Assembly: GCA_001695595.3 (NCBI GenBank) | Contig: MBPM02000101.1 | Span: forward strand, 124,001-188,000 | Origin: Plasmopara viticola | Lineage: Eukaryota > Oomycota > Peronosporomycetes > Peronosporales > Peronosporaceae | Length of the DNA stretch: 64,000 bases | Reading direction: 5' to 3' | Part shown: positions 40,400-51,977 of the stretch, piece by piece | Numbering within the stretch: the stretch's first letter is position 1 | Layout of the letters: every line of letters begins with the position of its first letter | Made by a program: the position numbers and the translations under genes | Notes under the pieces: model-generated | What the model saw: the letters and a program-made list of their open reading frames with translations, nothing else | The model's database searches: none | What the model was told of the DNA's origin: nothing

Positions 40400-43300
40400 C
40401 GGTACGGAGATACTCAAATCGCTTAGTGCCGAGTGTCGTTTTGAGGATGTCAGCCACTTGAAAGTGCGTTTCCTTATAGGCCACCTTGATTTCACCTGAT
40501 GTGACTCTTTCTCAAATATAGTGGTTGCGAAGATCCACGTGTTTCGTGCGTGCGTGATATTCATTGTTCGTGGCAAGTGCGATTGTTCTTTGGTTGTCTT
40601 CATAGTCGACAGTGGGAAAATTTTGTGCGTATAAGGTCTGACATCATCATACGTGCCCACAGCCCTTCTTGAGTGCATAAACTCAAGGCCATATAGTCGG
40701 CTTCGAAAATACTCTATGCTACAGTACACTGATACTCCGACTTGAATACTACAGGGTCACCGTTGAGTATCAAAAGGACACCAGACACCGAGCGCCAATT
40801 GTCTAAATTACTCCCTAACCGGCGTCACTATACGCAGTGAGCTGTTTTTGAATAGGTTTACAACTGTAGTGTATTCCGAGGTTACTAGTCGTGAGGAGGT
40901 AGCGCAGTACCTTAATCAGTGCCTTCCAGTGTTGAGGGCCTGAATTGGAAGCTAAATGTCCCAATTGACTCAATACAAAGATGCGTCAGGTCTTGTGGTT
41001 GTTAAAACGAACATTAGCCGTCCAAGTAGCTGGCGGTATGGAATTTGACTTATGGCCTCACTCTCTGCATGCGCCGTTGGGCTGTCATCGCCTGACAACT
41101 TGGTACTTATGTCACATGGGTCGGCCGTAGGGCGAGCGTGATTTTGCAGAGCATTTCGGCGGTCTCTTGGATGTAGTTTCGCTGGGTGATATATTTGTCT
41201 CGCTTCTTACTGTTGTAGTTGATATCCATGCCGAGTAGTTGTTTGACTGGACCGAGATCCTTTATTTGAAAGCGCTGACCTATTGCGCTCTTGATTCGCT
41301 GGATTATGCTTTGTGACTTCGCAGCCACTGTCATATCATCAACATGGAGACACACATACGGCCAGTTGTCATCGTCTTTCTTCTTGTAGACACACCTATC
41401 ACCACCACGTGCGACGAGAATCATCCCCAACAATGCATTGTGGATGGGTTTGTTCCAAGCGCTTGCAGCTTACTTCAGTCCGTACAGTGCACGGCTGAAC
41501 GTGAGAACGTTTCCTCAGTCGATGTTCATTCCCTTCGGTGGCTCAAGATACACTTCTTCATCAAGGTCTGCGTTGAGATAAGCAGTGTCGACATCGACTT
41601 GATCTAAAATATATCCCGCCGCACAACACACTGATAATAGTGCCTAATGGAGATCATTTTGGCTTCTGCTGCATATGACTCGGAGAAGTCCACACCGAAT
41701 ATTTGTAGTAACCCTAGTGCCACTAATCGGGCTTTGTATCGTCCATCAGTCTTTTTTTGCCCAGACCTACTTAAAGCCAACAGTCTTCCTTCCTGGCTGG
41801 CGCTTGACGGGTGTCCATGTCTTGCTTCTCTCGTGTGCCCTAAATTCTTTTTCAATGGCTTTGATCCAGTGCTGTCTCTCTGGCCCGTTCACTGCCTCTT
41901 CGTATGATTGTGGAAGATCTTGTGCTGCCATGGCAACGCTTGCCATCAAAGCCGTATCATTATCAATTATGTACTTTGGTGGGTCTTTCGCTGTCCTTAC
42001 TCCCACTGTTGTCGTTGTTCTCATCGGTGACATCGTTATTGTCCTCCACATCACCTTCGATCATGAGTTGGTCTGGTTGTCTAATCCTTGGTGCATCTCT
42101 AATTTTCTCTTGTTGCACAGGTCCATCTCTCCCACTGACCGCGTCAGCAAGAACACGTCGTTGGAATTTAGGGTGGCTCTTACGAGTGACAAGAGATTAT
42201 ACGCCATCGCGTTAGACTTTATAGTAGAATTCTCGATGACGAGGTCCTAGTTGGATCTGTTGCGGGTTCTCCTGGTGTCGGAGAAATGTCGTGATATCCA
42301 TATATCCACGTGAATCGTTGACAACAATTTCATGGCTATCATTCGGTTTGCTCATCTCAACATCGTCGTCGACCGATTCTTCATCCATCACCACATCACC
42401 ACTGACATCCTGTAGATCCTTAGGTACCCACTCCACCACATCATCGTCTTTAGACTTGATCACCAGTATTGTTGTCTTTGCTCTGTCTGTGTTGTCTTCA
42501 TATATGCCGCCTATCTCTCGTTTGTCAAGTGCGACCGTTCGAATCCCTTTGACAGTGTTCATCTCAAGATCGAGTACCTTGTACCCCTTCGTATTGGATG
42601 CATACCCTAGTAGCATACAGCGATAGCTCTTCGCACCAAATTTCGTGCGCTTGGCATCATCAATATGTGCATGACCTAACAACATAAATACGCGCAGATG
42701 CTGAAGCTGTGGTTTCATTTTGAAGCACAACTCAAACGGAGTCATGGTCTTACTGTTGCCGTTTGTGCTCCGTTGAATTATGTACACTGCCCTGTTCACG
42801 GCTTCGGCCCACCACTTCGTAGCTACACATTTGTAGTGCTTCATCCTTCTGTGCGACGCCATTCTGCTGCGGGCTGTATGGCACCGTCTTCTGATGCACA
42901 ATTCCATTCTTTTTACAAAACGCTGTCAGTCGCTTGTTCTTGTATTCGCCACCTTCAAATGTACGCAGGACTTTGATCGTCGTTCCACACTGATGGTCCA
43001 TCTCATCTTTATACTCAATAAAATGTGATGGTACTTCACTCTTCGCTTTCAAAAATTACACAGTTACAAGTCCAGAATAATCGTCCACGAAGGTCACCAC
43101 ATTACGTGACCCACGAGAACTTTTGTTTTTATTGGTCCCGTGACGTCTGAGTGGACAAGGTGCAGCGGTTGCGCTGTCTTCTTCTTCGGCTCTTTGGGAA
43201 AGCTAGCCACAGTCATCTTGTTTTAAAGGCATCCATCACATAATTTTCCACATACGGCCGTCGTTACGTTTGGTAGCCCTTCGGTGGCCGTCTGCATCTT

Positions 43301-44464
43301 CTCAAAGTAGTTGTGCCAGTTCTTGCGAGCCACGGCTCCCACTCGTCATTTTTGTTCTCATGCGCCACTAACATTGCGTTCTCGTGCTCCATCCTCAACG
43401 TGTACACGTTTCCATTGCGTTTGGCCGAGATCATAAGCTCATCATCTTTGTAAATCCCACAGTAAGTCTCACCGAAGCGAACGTCATGCCCTTGTCGGTC
43501 AACCTTGGCAATGGACAGCAGCCGTCTGTCCAGTTTTGGGATGTGGAGCACATCTCGCATGGTCACCGTTGTTCCATTCCCACGGCGAAATCGATCACTT
43601 CCTTGCCGATGGCGATCATGCCAGCACCATCCGCAACACTTACTTGGATAAGATGTGTCAAATCATGGTACTCATAGAAATTTTCTTTGGAAGGTGTCAT
43701 ATGAAACGAGGCCATCCTTCTTTTTCTTCCGTGTGCACCGTAGAAGCCATCTCTTTTCCGTTGTTCTGATTGCCTGAGAGAGATTCAAATGCTTGTGTCC
43801 CACTTTGTGACAACGGTGGCATTTACCACGGATTGGCTTCTTCTTCTTTGTATTGTTCCCACTATTGCGTTGTTGGCGTGTGCTGCGTCCGCGACAATGA
43901 ACACGGCCGACTCGAAAAGCACCCTCAGTGACTTCTTTATTTTGCTTCCTCTCATTTTCCCCCAGGAGCTTCTCCTTGACATCCACTATCGTCACACTAA
44001 CAGAGATCACAATGATCGCCACCAACATTTCATACACAACCGATAAGCTACTAAGCAGAATAGTCATCCGGCGAGCTTCATCCATCACACCACCAAACGC
44101 CTCCATACCTAGTACAAGCTCGTTGAAACGGTCGAGGTGGCTAGCCATACTGTTGCCCTCTTCCATACGAAACTCGTGCAGTCGCCGCGTAAGTGCGACT
44201 CGGTTCCGAAGGTTGCGTTTATTGTACTGTTCTCGCAGAGTATCCCACACCTCTTTTGCAGTGCGTGCATGGCAAATTTTAGACTGGTGTTCAACCGCAA
44301 TCCCTTCTGCGATGATGGCGTAAGCTTTACCTTCGAATCGTCTCCTCTTCTAATTATATTTCCAGAATATGATCCAGGAGGTCCTTCCGCGCGAGCGTCA
44401 CCTTCATATTGAATTCCCAGTGGTAATAGTTGTCTTTTTTACGCAGGAGGTCGGGATTCTTCAT
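40400..44464 (-). pseudogene. Broken copia gag-pol of Copia 2
   Basis: Starts near 44464 (MKNPDLLRKKDNYYHWEFNM, similar to the Copia 1 gag start). Gag with a zinc-knuckle-like CHRCHKVGHK at about 43780-43840; GAG-pre-integrase region near 43264-43566; integrase with SPQQNGVAQ around 42840-42900; reverse transcriptase pieces RYKARLVALGLLQI (about 41690) and VCLHVDDMTVAAKSQ (41340-41380), where the usual YVDD has become HVDD; RNase H remnants at 40400-40830. At least five frame breaks. Not functional. Confidence 0.9.
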
Positions 44465-44511
44465 CTTTCTCTCCTTCTACACACAGTCAGGAAAGGTTTG
44501 GGCTCATAACC

Positions 44512-44718
44512 TGATAAGTAGACGGGAAATTGAAAATTATATTAATCACACTGTTATCTCCCATGCGGTATTCATAACGTTCGAGAAGCTTCGCCTGTCT
44601 GTTCTAGAACATTTATCTCCATCATGTCTCATCAGGTGTCCTGTCACTTGGTCGTCCTCAACCCATTATGGGTTGGCGACCACCAAGTGACGGACCAACG
44701 ACAGTGGTCCTTCCAACA
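44512..44718 (-). repeat. 5' LTR of Copia 2
   Basis: 207 bp; the outer two thirds align well with the 3' LTR, the inner 30 bp much less. Confidence 0.88.
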
Positions 44719-47700
44719 AATAGTGGCCTTTATTTAGTTGAAAATAAGTCGAACGAAAAGATGTGTCGTGTATGACGTTAAAAGCCTGGGCATTGCTTCG
44801 ATCGACGGGAAATACTTGTACGTCTAAATTGGATATTTGAATTATTGATATACAGAGCGAGGGACACCAATTTCAAAGGCTAATAGATACGAGTCGCTCA
44901 GCCATATCGCGATCACTGATGCAATAATTGCAAGAGTGACGTAGAAAATATGCTAGACACAACTGTAAATCTATACACCAGACAATTAATCAAGTCCTGC
45001 AAGATGGGCAATGCAAAAATGCAATAGTATCCAAGTATATTCATCTAGTAAAATACAGTATTCAAGCAAATACGATGATGCTTAGTTCTGAAACAAATTT
45101 AGCGTGCAAAGCTCTGGCATCGCTGCACTGCTGATTGGCATTTGTACAAGCATAGAGTATGATTCTGGAGCTGAATGATTCGTGTTGAATAATCTAAATT
45201 AGATGACGCGAAACGTTTGCATACTAAAATACAATTCAAAAGAAAATATTGCGAGCAACAGGAGACTGCAAAGTTAAGCAACGAACTCACGTGCGAGAAA
45301 GGGAAAAAGTATATCAGCTATGGGAAAATGGTGTCTGCTCCTGTCTATGGCAAAGTATTGCGATCTATATTTGAGTCTGAAGAACTGACAAAAGCAAAAA
45401 AAAGCTACGTATTTGATGCTTGTATTTGACTGCACTTCTATGCGGCTGGACGTGCACCACCCCCTTGGTTTGGTGTGGCCTTGCGTTCTTCTTACTCCTG
45501 AGGTTGAGTCTAACGCTCTACAAGGAAATGGCCTACATCTCAGCAATTTTAAGACGCTTAACCGATGGGATCTCATATACTGCAGCCAGAAGCTTTATTA
45601 AGTCCAATATTGATTTTTCGACGAATACAAATTGAAAGAGAACTGAAGAGCTACTGTGGTAAATTTTCAATAGATAGACTGACGAGTATCAATTTCGTGT
45701 AATAGCTTTAGTTTAATTATACCTTAGTACTTACATAAATATTAAAGAGAACCAATGTCAATGGGAACGATCATTTACCCTGCTGAGTCTCACATTATTT
45801 ATCCGCCAGTGTATGCTAACCTAGCCAATCAAGAAGAAAAATGTACTTCATGCAAAGCTACTACATTGCACTATGGCAGCTCACATAAGCTACAACAAGA
45901 TTGCAAACCGATCAACTGCAGCTGAGCTTGACATATTGTTTGAGTAGCCACCCCAGGTTGCGTCGCCAGCCCTTGTTAGAAAGCCTAATGCAATTCTCCC
46001 TTCAGTTTCTCTAAGATAATCTGGAGGTCGTCGGAGATGCAAACTTCTTGATGACTTTTCTCCTTTTGTCGCCGACATAACGCTCACGTATAAAATCTTT
46101 GTGAAATATAAATTTAATATATCATGCTTAACGCAACGCAAAAGAGAGCTTTTCCATTCCATGTGAAATTACACGGACTTCAAGTTTGTCTCAAAAGCGT
46201 CTAGTCTAAGGTCAACATTCATTCATGAGCAAGCATAGACATTTCAATAGAGGCCTCTTTGATTTTTAAGACGAGCAGATCACTTTACATGAATTGGAGA
46301 GTGCGTATAATTAGCGTCTAGATAGTCTTGAGAGCGCTTAAAGTGCCTGAATGTTTGAAAATATTGATGGTGGCAATCCATCGATCAAAACCGAAATAAA
46401 CTCCATTCTCGACAACTATACGAAATAAAATGTATTTCTCGACCTCACAATAAGTAAATTGTGACGTCCGATGTGGTTCTTTTCTACTCACGCTTTAATG
46501 TTGGCAATCTCGAAGTATCGATATAACAAGGCTTCTTCTTCTCTATCTGATCCTAATTCCATAGTCAGTTTTGGATGGATCGATAGCCTTCGAGAAATCA
46601 GCCTCGCCTGACCCAACAATCCTTATTGCCTGAGGCATGAATTGTCGTCTTTTTTCTTTTGTCGATGCATATTTGCTTGAAATTGCCATATATGGACAGT
46701 TAAAAAGATTTTTTCAACAATCAGGTAGCTGCTTATCAGTTCCGATAACAATTTTCACAGCCAACCAGTACGTAATTGCCCTCAGACCCATATCATTTAC
46801 TACTTGTGACGAGCAATTACAGTTTAGCGCCGAAACAACAGCTTTGAATCATCTGCCCAACTCCTTCAACCGCAAAGACATTTCCATTTATACTTTAAGA
46901 TGGTAAAAATTAGGTAGCTTCTATCGACCCTTAGAATTTTCGAACTTCAATCGATCGACCAATAATTCAATGGATGCCTACTACTATTTCATTCAATGCG
47001 CTGAATATCCCTCGAGCTATGCCATGCAAATTGCGCTTTAATCAGCTTAAATCTCATGTGCCACGCTTCCGCTTGCGGCTACACATCTGCTTGTTTATTC
47101 CCAACGATGCCAGCTACTGCCTACATGCCTCAGATCCAAATCGATAAATATCGCTGCAATTGAAACTATTTCTGGGCATCGGCAGCTGAATACCTTGCCT
47201 CTCAAATAACTAACGTCTATTCAATCGGTAGTAAATTGGTATGCCTAGCAGCCGCTGTGATTGTCACTTGCTAAAACCCTTATGATCCGATCAAGACAAT
47301 CATTAGGTATAATTTACATTTACTTCTGCTGAAGATGAAGATGAATATGACATATCGACCACAACTTCACAGGGATCGGACTCAACTTATGCACCTATGT
47401 AAAGAACAAATTCAGGATTGACTTTGTCGTTTCTGAATGAAGTTATGACCTCGCTTGTTATTGTTGATAGCAATCTGTCGGTCGATAAAAAAAGCAGCGA
47501 ATGAGCACCGCACTAATTAATCAACTTCTTCTTTTCGCAAATCGCAAACTGATTCAAGCGCGTTTTTCTGATTTTTCTGTCAGTGATTTCCATCATGGTT
47601 GTGCGTTTTTTCGGACGTTGTTCATTTGAAGAGACTGCTGGATGTTTTGGTTGGGATATTAGTGGGAAAGTCGCAGCATATTATTCCAAGGTCTCTCTGC

Positions 47701-48119
47701 GTTAGATTTCGACCAAGAATCACATTGCTTACGTCCTCATTTAAAGTATTGTCTGATTTTTGCTTGAGCTTTCTTTGCTTCTGACATTGAGACATCGAAT
47801 TTGATGAACTTACTCGTTTCACTCGTTGCTGAAACTATCCTTTTTCAACGATTTGATCTTGTCTTTGGGTTAATTGTAAAGCGTCTGTTGGTCGTTGTGC
47901 ATATTACAATCGTAGTAAAACATTTACTAGCACGGGAAATCTACAGCTTCTCCAAGATCAGTCTGATGATTTTTGGTAGCGCTTTTTATATAGACATGCA
48001 TCTTACAAACTTGGGATATAAACATACGAGCATTAAAACAAATACTTTGTGAAAGTATTTGGGCAGGAAGAGAGGTTTTGGTGTCGGTTTATAATGTATG
48101 ATTTGTGTTCCGATGTATT
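44719..48119 (+). other. Arm 2 body, distal part, no intact gene
   Basis: Counterpart of arm 1 19300-22900. ORFs of 60-94 residues (for example 45217-45429, 46637-46906, 47801-48052) are fragments of one or more decayed frames. 45217-45429 contains KLSNELTCEKGKKYISYGKM, which matches a decayed stretch at 15570-15850. No known domain. Confidence 0.45.
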
Positions 48120-49180
48120 TTATTAAGAGTGGATCAGTTGCTGCTTCCACACAGCTCATAATGAAAAATCCGATTTCTACGATGTCGAAATATAAATTGA
48201 GCAATATCTCAATATGATACACAAAGCCACGTGATGATTATTGAGTACATTGACACACAAGGATCTGAACCCTTTTGTACCAGCAGTGATTGCTACTCAA
48301 TTAACCAAGAGTAGGAGTCGAATCAAGAATATCCCTGATAAAATTTGATCGCATCATTGCAAATCCTTCTTCCGTCAAAGTTCATACGATACAATTAGCT
48401 TTCCTCGCGCAATTGCGAGCTAGATCCAAGAAGATCATCATTGTTAATACAATGTCTTTGTGCGGCAATCCCGCCCAATTTGCAGAATACGCATTATCGT
48501 TCAAATGTATTTGTCGAAATCGAAAACGAGTTCGTCACCGCCGAGTCGCCAAAAGACATCACTGTGCCACCGCTATGGTGACTGACTCATCAGCTTATTT
48601 CATTTCAATGTCTTTTTGTATTCTAAGTAGCAATTTCCATTTACCTGAGTCACCTGAGTGTTCAGTTTTATCAGTAATTAACGTACGTACGGTATAGTAT
48701 GATCATGCGACTAGCGTCAATTATATCTGATAGGTAAAATACAACTAAATACTGGAAATTGCATAAAGTGGTGACTCGGTGACTCTTATAGCTAGAGCTA
48801 CTGAGTCGACTGTCATGCAGAATGTGGCGACTCATGGTGACTCGGTGATTGCTTCGCTTTCTAGTTCCAACACTATCTCTTGGTCATTTTTTGTGATTGG
48901 TATTAACTGCTTCGCTAGGTTAGCTATAGAAGCGGGTGGCTTGTTCTCTAAGGTGTCTATAATGCATTTAATCACTATAGCAGAGTAAACTGTTTTTGAG
49001 CCAGAGACACCGCACCTTTTAATATTAAATGTCTCAAATTGAGAGATGGCACTACCTATTTTTCTATCCATTTTTGCAGCTCTGTGTCGAAATAATCAAT
49101 GTTATCAACGCTTTTAGGAGGGTACCCAATTTGCCGAACTCGCTGGAAAAGAAGCATTATCGAACTTTCCGTGAAGAAAT

Positions 49181-49857
49181 ATGGTGAAGCTGTTCTGCGC
49201 GATAGTCCGAGAGGAAAGCGTCATATTCGTTGACGTTGGCCCGCAGCAATCGCTTGGAACTTTCACGGACCAGATCAAGACGGAAGCGCAGTATGAGTTT
49301 CCGTCCCACAAGCTCGTTCTTTATCTCGCCATGGAGAGCGGCAACAAGAAAGGCGAATGGATGAAGGACGATGACGACGATTTGGTTCGAATTCAGAAAG
49401 CAACGAAACTAAGGGGCACAGAAAAGACGCATTTGAAAAAAGAATTACTGCCGAAGCCAACGTCGCTGATAAAGACGCATTTACTGAAGTTCTCAAGGAG
49501 AATGTGATTCGCGTGTTCGGTGATATACGTGGGAAGGATCGTGTCAGCGCTGCGAATGAGAAATCTTCTCTGCTAACTGGTGAGAGGAAAACTCGCGGCA
49601 AGAAATGTGGCGATGTTGTGGAAGGTCCGTTCATCGTTTCAGAGGTGTTGCACCCAAACACGACGCATGTTTACCTGACTTGTTCAGAACAGAAGTTGCG
49701 CGGTGGCTCTCAGTCGTGTCATACATCTACTCTTCCATCAGCTTGGTTGTCTTTACTATCGTTTTTCTTTTTGGATACAGTCCCGGGGACAAAGAAAAAT
49801 GCGTGAAGGATAAAGTGCCGCGGTTTGTACGTACGATGGGCTTGATTGGCGTGTAAG
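49181..49857 (+). pseudogene. CRN-type effector pseudogene C7
   Basis: Starts MVKLFCAIVREESVIFVDVG and keeps LVLYLAMES (LFLAK-like, last Lys lost), GEWMKDDDDDLVRI and KPTSLIKTHL. A one-base deletion near 49478 (CACTTTACTG in the others, CATTTACTG here) then shifts the frame to a TGA at about 49504. Downstream frames still encode the HVLV-equivalent (IRVFGDIRGKDRVSA) and the hydrophobic tail. The intron donor is GTCCGT instead of GTATGT. Two independent defects. Confidence 0.8.
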
Positions 49858-49861
49858 CCTC

Positions 49862-50119
49862 CGCTACAGACCCGGGTCCTCATGTCATCTGGTATCGTCG
49901 CTTTCTGAAGCCGAATCAAATCTTCGTAGTCGTCCTTCATCCATTTGCCTTTTTTGTTGCCGACCTTCTTGGCGAGATAAAGAACGAGCTTGTGGGACGG
50001 AATACCATAGTGCGCTTCCTTCGTAATCAACTCTTGAAGGCTCCGACCGATTGCTGGTTGCTCATCTCGACGGCGATGACGTGTTCCTCGCCGACAATTG
50101 CGCAGAACAGCTCCACCAT
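49862..50119 (-). pseudogene. CRN-type N-terminal fragment C8
   Basis: ATG at 50119, MVELFCAIVGEEHVIAVEM in frame, then the same one-base deletion seen in C3 (GGAGCC in place of GGAGACC), giving a TGA a few codons later. The shifted frame still encodes the LVLYLAKK and WMKDD blocks. Homology ends near 49870, tail to tail with C7. Confidence 0.8.
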
Positions 50120-50690
50120 GTTTCTTCACGGAAAGTTCGATAATGCTTCTTTTCCAGCGAGTTCAGCAAATTGGGTACCCTCCTAAAAGCGTTGATAACA
50201 TTGATTATTTCGACACAGAGCTGCAAAAATGAATAGAAAAAGAGGTGGTGGCATCAACTCAGTTTGAGACATTTAATATTGGAAGGTGCGGTGTCTCTCT
50301 CTGGCTCAATAACAGTCTACTCTGCTATAGTGATAAAATGCTTTATAGGCACCTTAGAGAACAAGCCACCCGCTTCTATAGCTAACCTAGCGGAGCAGTA
50401 CATATTGATCACAAAAAATGACCAAGTGATAGTGGAGGAATCAAAAAGTGAAGCAATTACCGAGTCACCATGAGTCGCCACATTCTGATTGACAGTCGAC
50501 TACATTAGCTCTAGCTATGAGAGTCTGCATAAGTCACCAAGTTACCAATTTATGCATTTCCTTTCAATATTAAATTATATTTTACTTATTAGAGATAATT
50601 GACGCTAGTCACTACAATTTCATGTTTGTTTCTATCATACTATACCGTATATATATATTAAACATTGATAAAACTGAAGACTCACAACAA

Positions 50691-51043
50691 AGTTGGTACC
50701 CTTCTCAAAGCGATGACGTCAAAACTCCAATTCAGAATTTTGATACTGAGAGATGCGATGCTTTTTTAAAATTTGATGTCTCGATGAGAGCCTACTCTGC
50801 TTTAAGGAATTTGAAGCACAAGAGACACCTTACGGAACGAAGTGTAGCAATTCTATGATCATGCAAGTGCGAAATTAAGTGTCCAATTTGTGGCGCACGC
50901 CTGTCTTTGTCAAAGAGAACTTGTTTGATTCTTTTTTGTGCTAGAACAAAAAGTGGGTAGTGCAAAAGGGTTCTGCATCTATTCAGTTGGGTATTTATTG
51001 AATACCCCACTGAATACTATTTAATATAATCCGCAAAAAAAAG
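50691..51043. other. Boundary of the repeat island, nothing recognised
   Basis: Left part (to about 50790) still resembles CRN upstream DNA ('ggtacccttctcaaagcgatgacgtc'). The rest holds no supported feature. The hydrolase-like gene follows. Confidence 0.4.
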
Positions 51044-51977
51044 ATGGCTGCCGCAGTTATAGATCGGCATGGGGCCGACCTGGCGCATGGTGTGCTTATG
51101 ACGGTGCATGACTTGTACGGCGGATCGCTGCCACTGCGAATACTGGAAACTTATTTGCATAAGGCGTGTGGCTACGATGTGCGTCCTTTTCGCTATCGGC
51201 CGCGTGCGCAGGACCTCGCCACATCGGGCAAAGGTACCGTAGCAAGCAATACAGGAGGCAATGGCCACTGTTACTATTTTTTTCGGAAAACATATTTGGT
51301 TAGAATTAAGTCGTGTCTTGCAAAGCCAAAAGCCACATTCAATGGACGAAGCAGTACATTTCGTAACCCATGGTTACGGTGCACTGGTGCTCCGAGTGAG
51401 TAACTGGAAGCTTTTTTGATTTATACCAATCCATATTAAGAAATTGTGACAGGAAGCCTTTCGGTCAGTAGATTGGAACCATACGAAGTCCAAAGTTGTG
51501 ATGCTGGCGCCACCCAACCGAGGGTAAAGCAGGTATAACTAAAAAAAGGCAGCGAATTTGTTTCGGTTAACTATGTTGTAATCGCAATAGGATTCGGTAC
51601 TACAAGGCAATGAAGAAGAACGTTGGCGTGGCTGGGTACGGAGGAGTGGCAGCCGACGAACTGTCAACATTGAATGCCGAAGAATTAGATCAGCGCCTTG
51701 GGAAACTTCCAAGAAGATGCTACCCACTAATTCTTGCGGGAAATCTATGTGTCAATCCGTTCAACCAGCACAATTATCCAAACGACGGTCTCGTGATGCT
51801 TGAAGAGACAAACTTGCCGGGAGAGTTTCGCCAGCGGGTGGGCGTTTGGTTTATCTTTTTGAAGGTTACTGCGTGATAACATGTAGTTCTTTGAAATAGA
51901 TTGTAGGGGCCTCACACTATCTATTACCGTCACACCCTACAACACTCGGACTCACACGGTCATTTCTGGGAGCTTAA
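51044..51977 (+). pseudogene. Alpha/beta-hydrolase (lipase-like), probably degraded, multi-exon
   Basis: Exon-like blocks read: ILETYLHKACGYDVRPFRYR (51130-51210); DEAVHFVTHGYGALVLR (51350-51398); DWNHTKSKVVMLAPPNRG (51470-51530); AADELSTLNAEELDQRLGKL (51650-51710) with LILAGNLCVNPF; and SHYLLPSHPTTLGLTRSFLG ending at TAA 51975-51977. This is the order of a eukaryotic alpha/beta-hydrolase fold. GTGAGT at 51399 and the AG at about 51456, and GTAAAG at about 51522 with AG near 51588, give good introns. The nucleophile elbow reads T-H-G-Y-G where Ser is expected in the middle (T-H-S-Y-G), and the first and last junctions do not splice cleanly with GT-AG in phase. I therefore lean to a decayed or catalytically dead gene. 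Confidence 0.6.

Larger units (their letters stand above)
40142..44718 (-). mobile_element. Old, degenerate Ty1/copia retrotransposon (Copia 2)
   Basis: 4577 bp on the minus strand. LTRs of 207 bp at 44512-44718 (5') and 40142-40348 (3') start TGTTGGAA and end TTATCA, the canonical TG...CA; they are only about 87% identical by eye, so the insertion is old. The 12-base primer-binding site ggttatgagccc abuts the 5' LTR (44500-44511) and a purine-rich GTGTGTGGGAG abuts the 3' LTR. I could not establish a clean target duplication. It interrupts the body of arm 2; arm 1 has no element at the matching place (about 22700-23250). Confidence 0.9.
34560..48660 (-). repeat. Arm 2 of the large inverted duplication
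   Basis: Reverse-complement counterpart of arm 1 (see 18349-27540). It is longer because it carries the TIR element (35335-37050) and Copia 2 (40142-44718); without these it is about 7.8 kb. Left end: CRN upstream DNA pointing left, towards C5. Right end: CRN upstream DNA pointing right, towards C7. Both ends thus carry outward-facing CRN-type genes. Confidence 0.8.
48120..50690. repeat. CRN unit D, near-palindromic
   Basis: Left half: CRN upstream DNA then C7 (plus). Right half: C8 (minus) followed by CRN upstream DNA in reverse (50120-50690). The symmetry centre is about 49860. Even the outer edges mirror each other: 'ttcagttttatca' at 48662 and 'tgataaaactgaa' at 50666, with 'tacggtatagtatgat' just inside both. 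Left half is also parallel to unit A. Confidence 0.75.
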
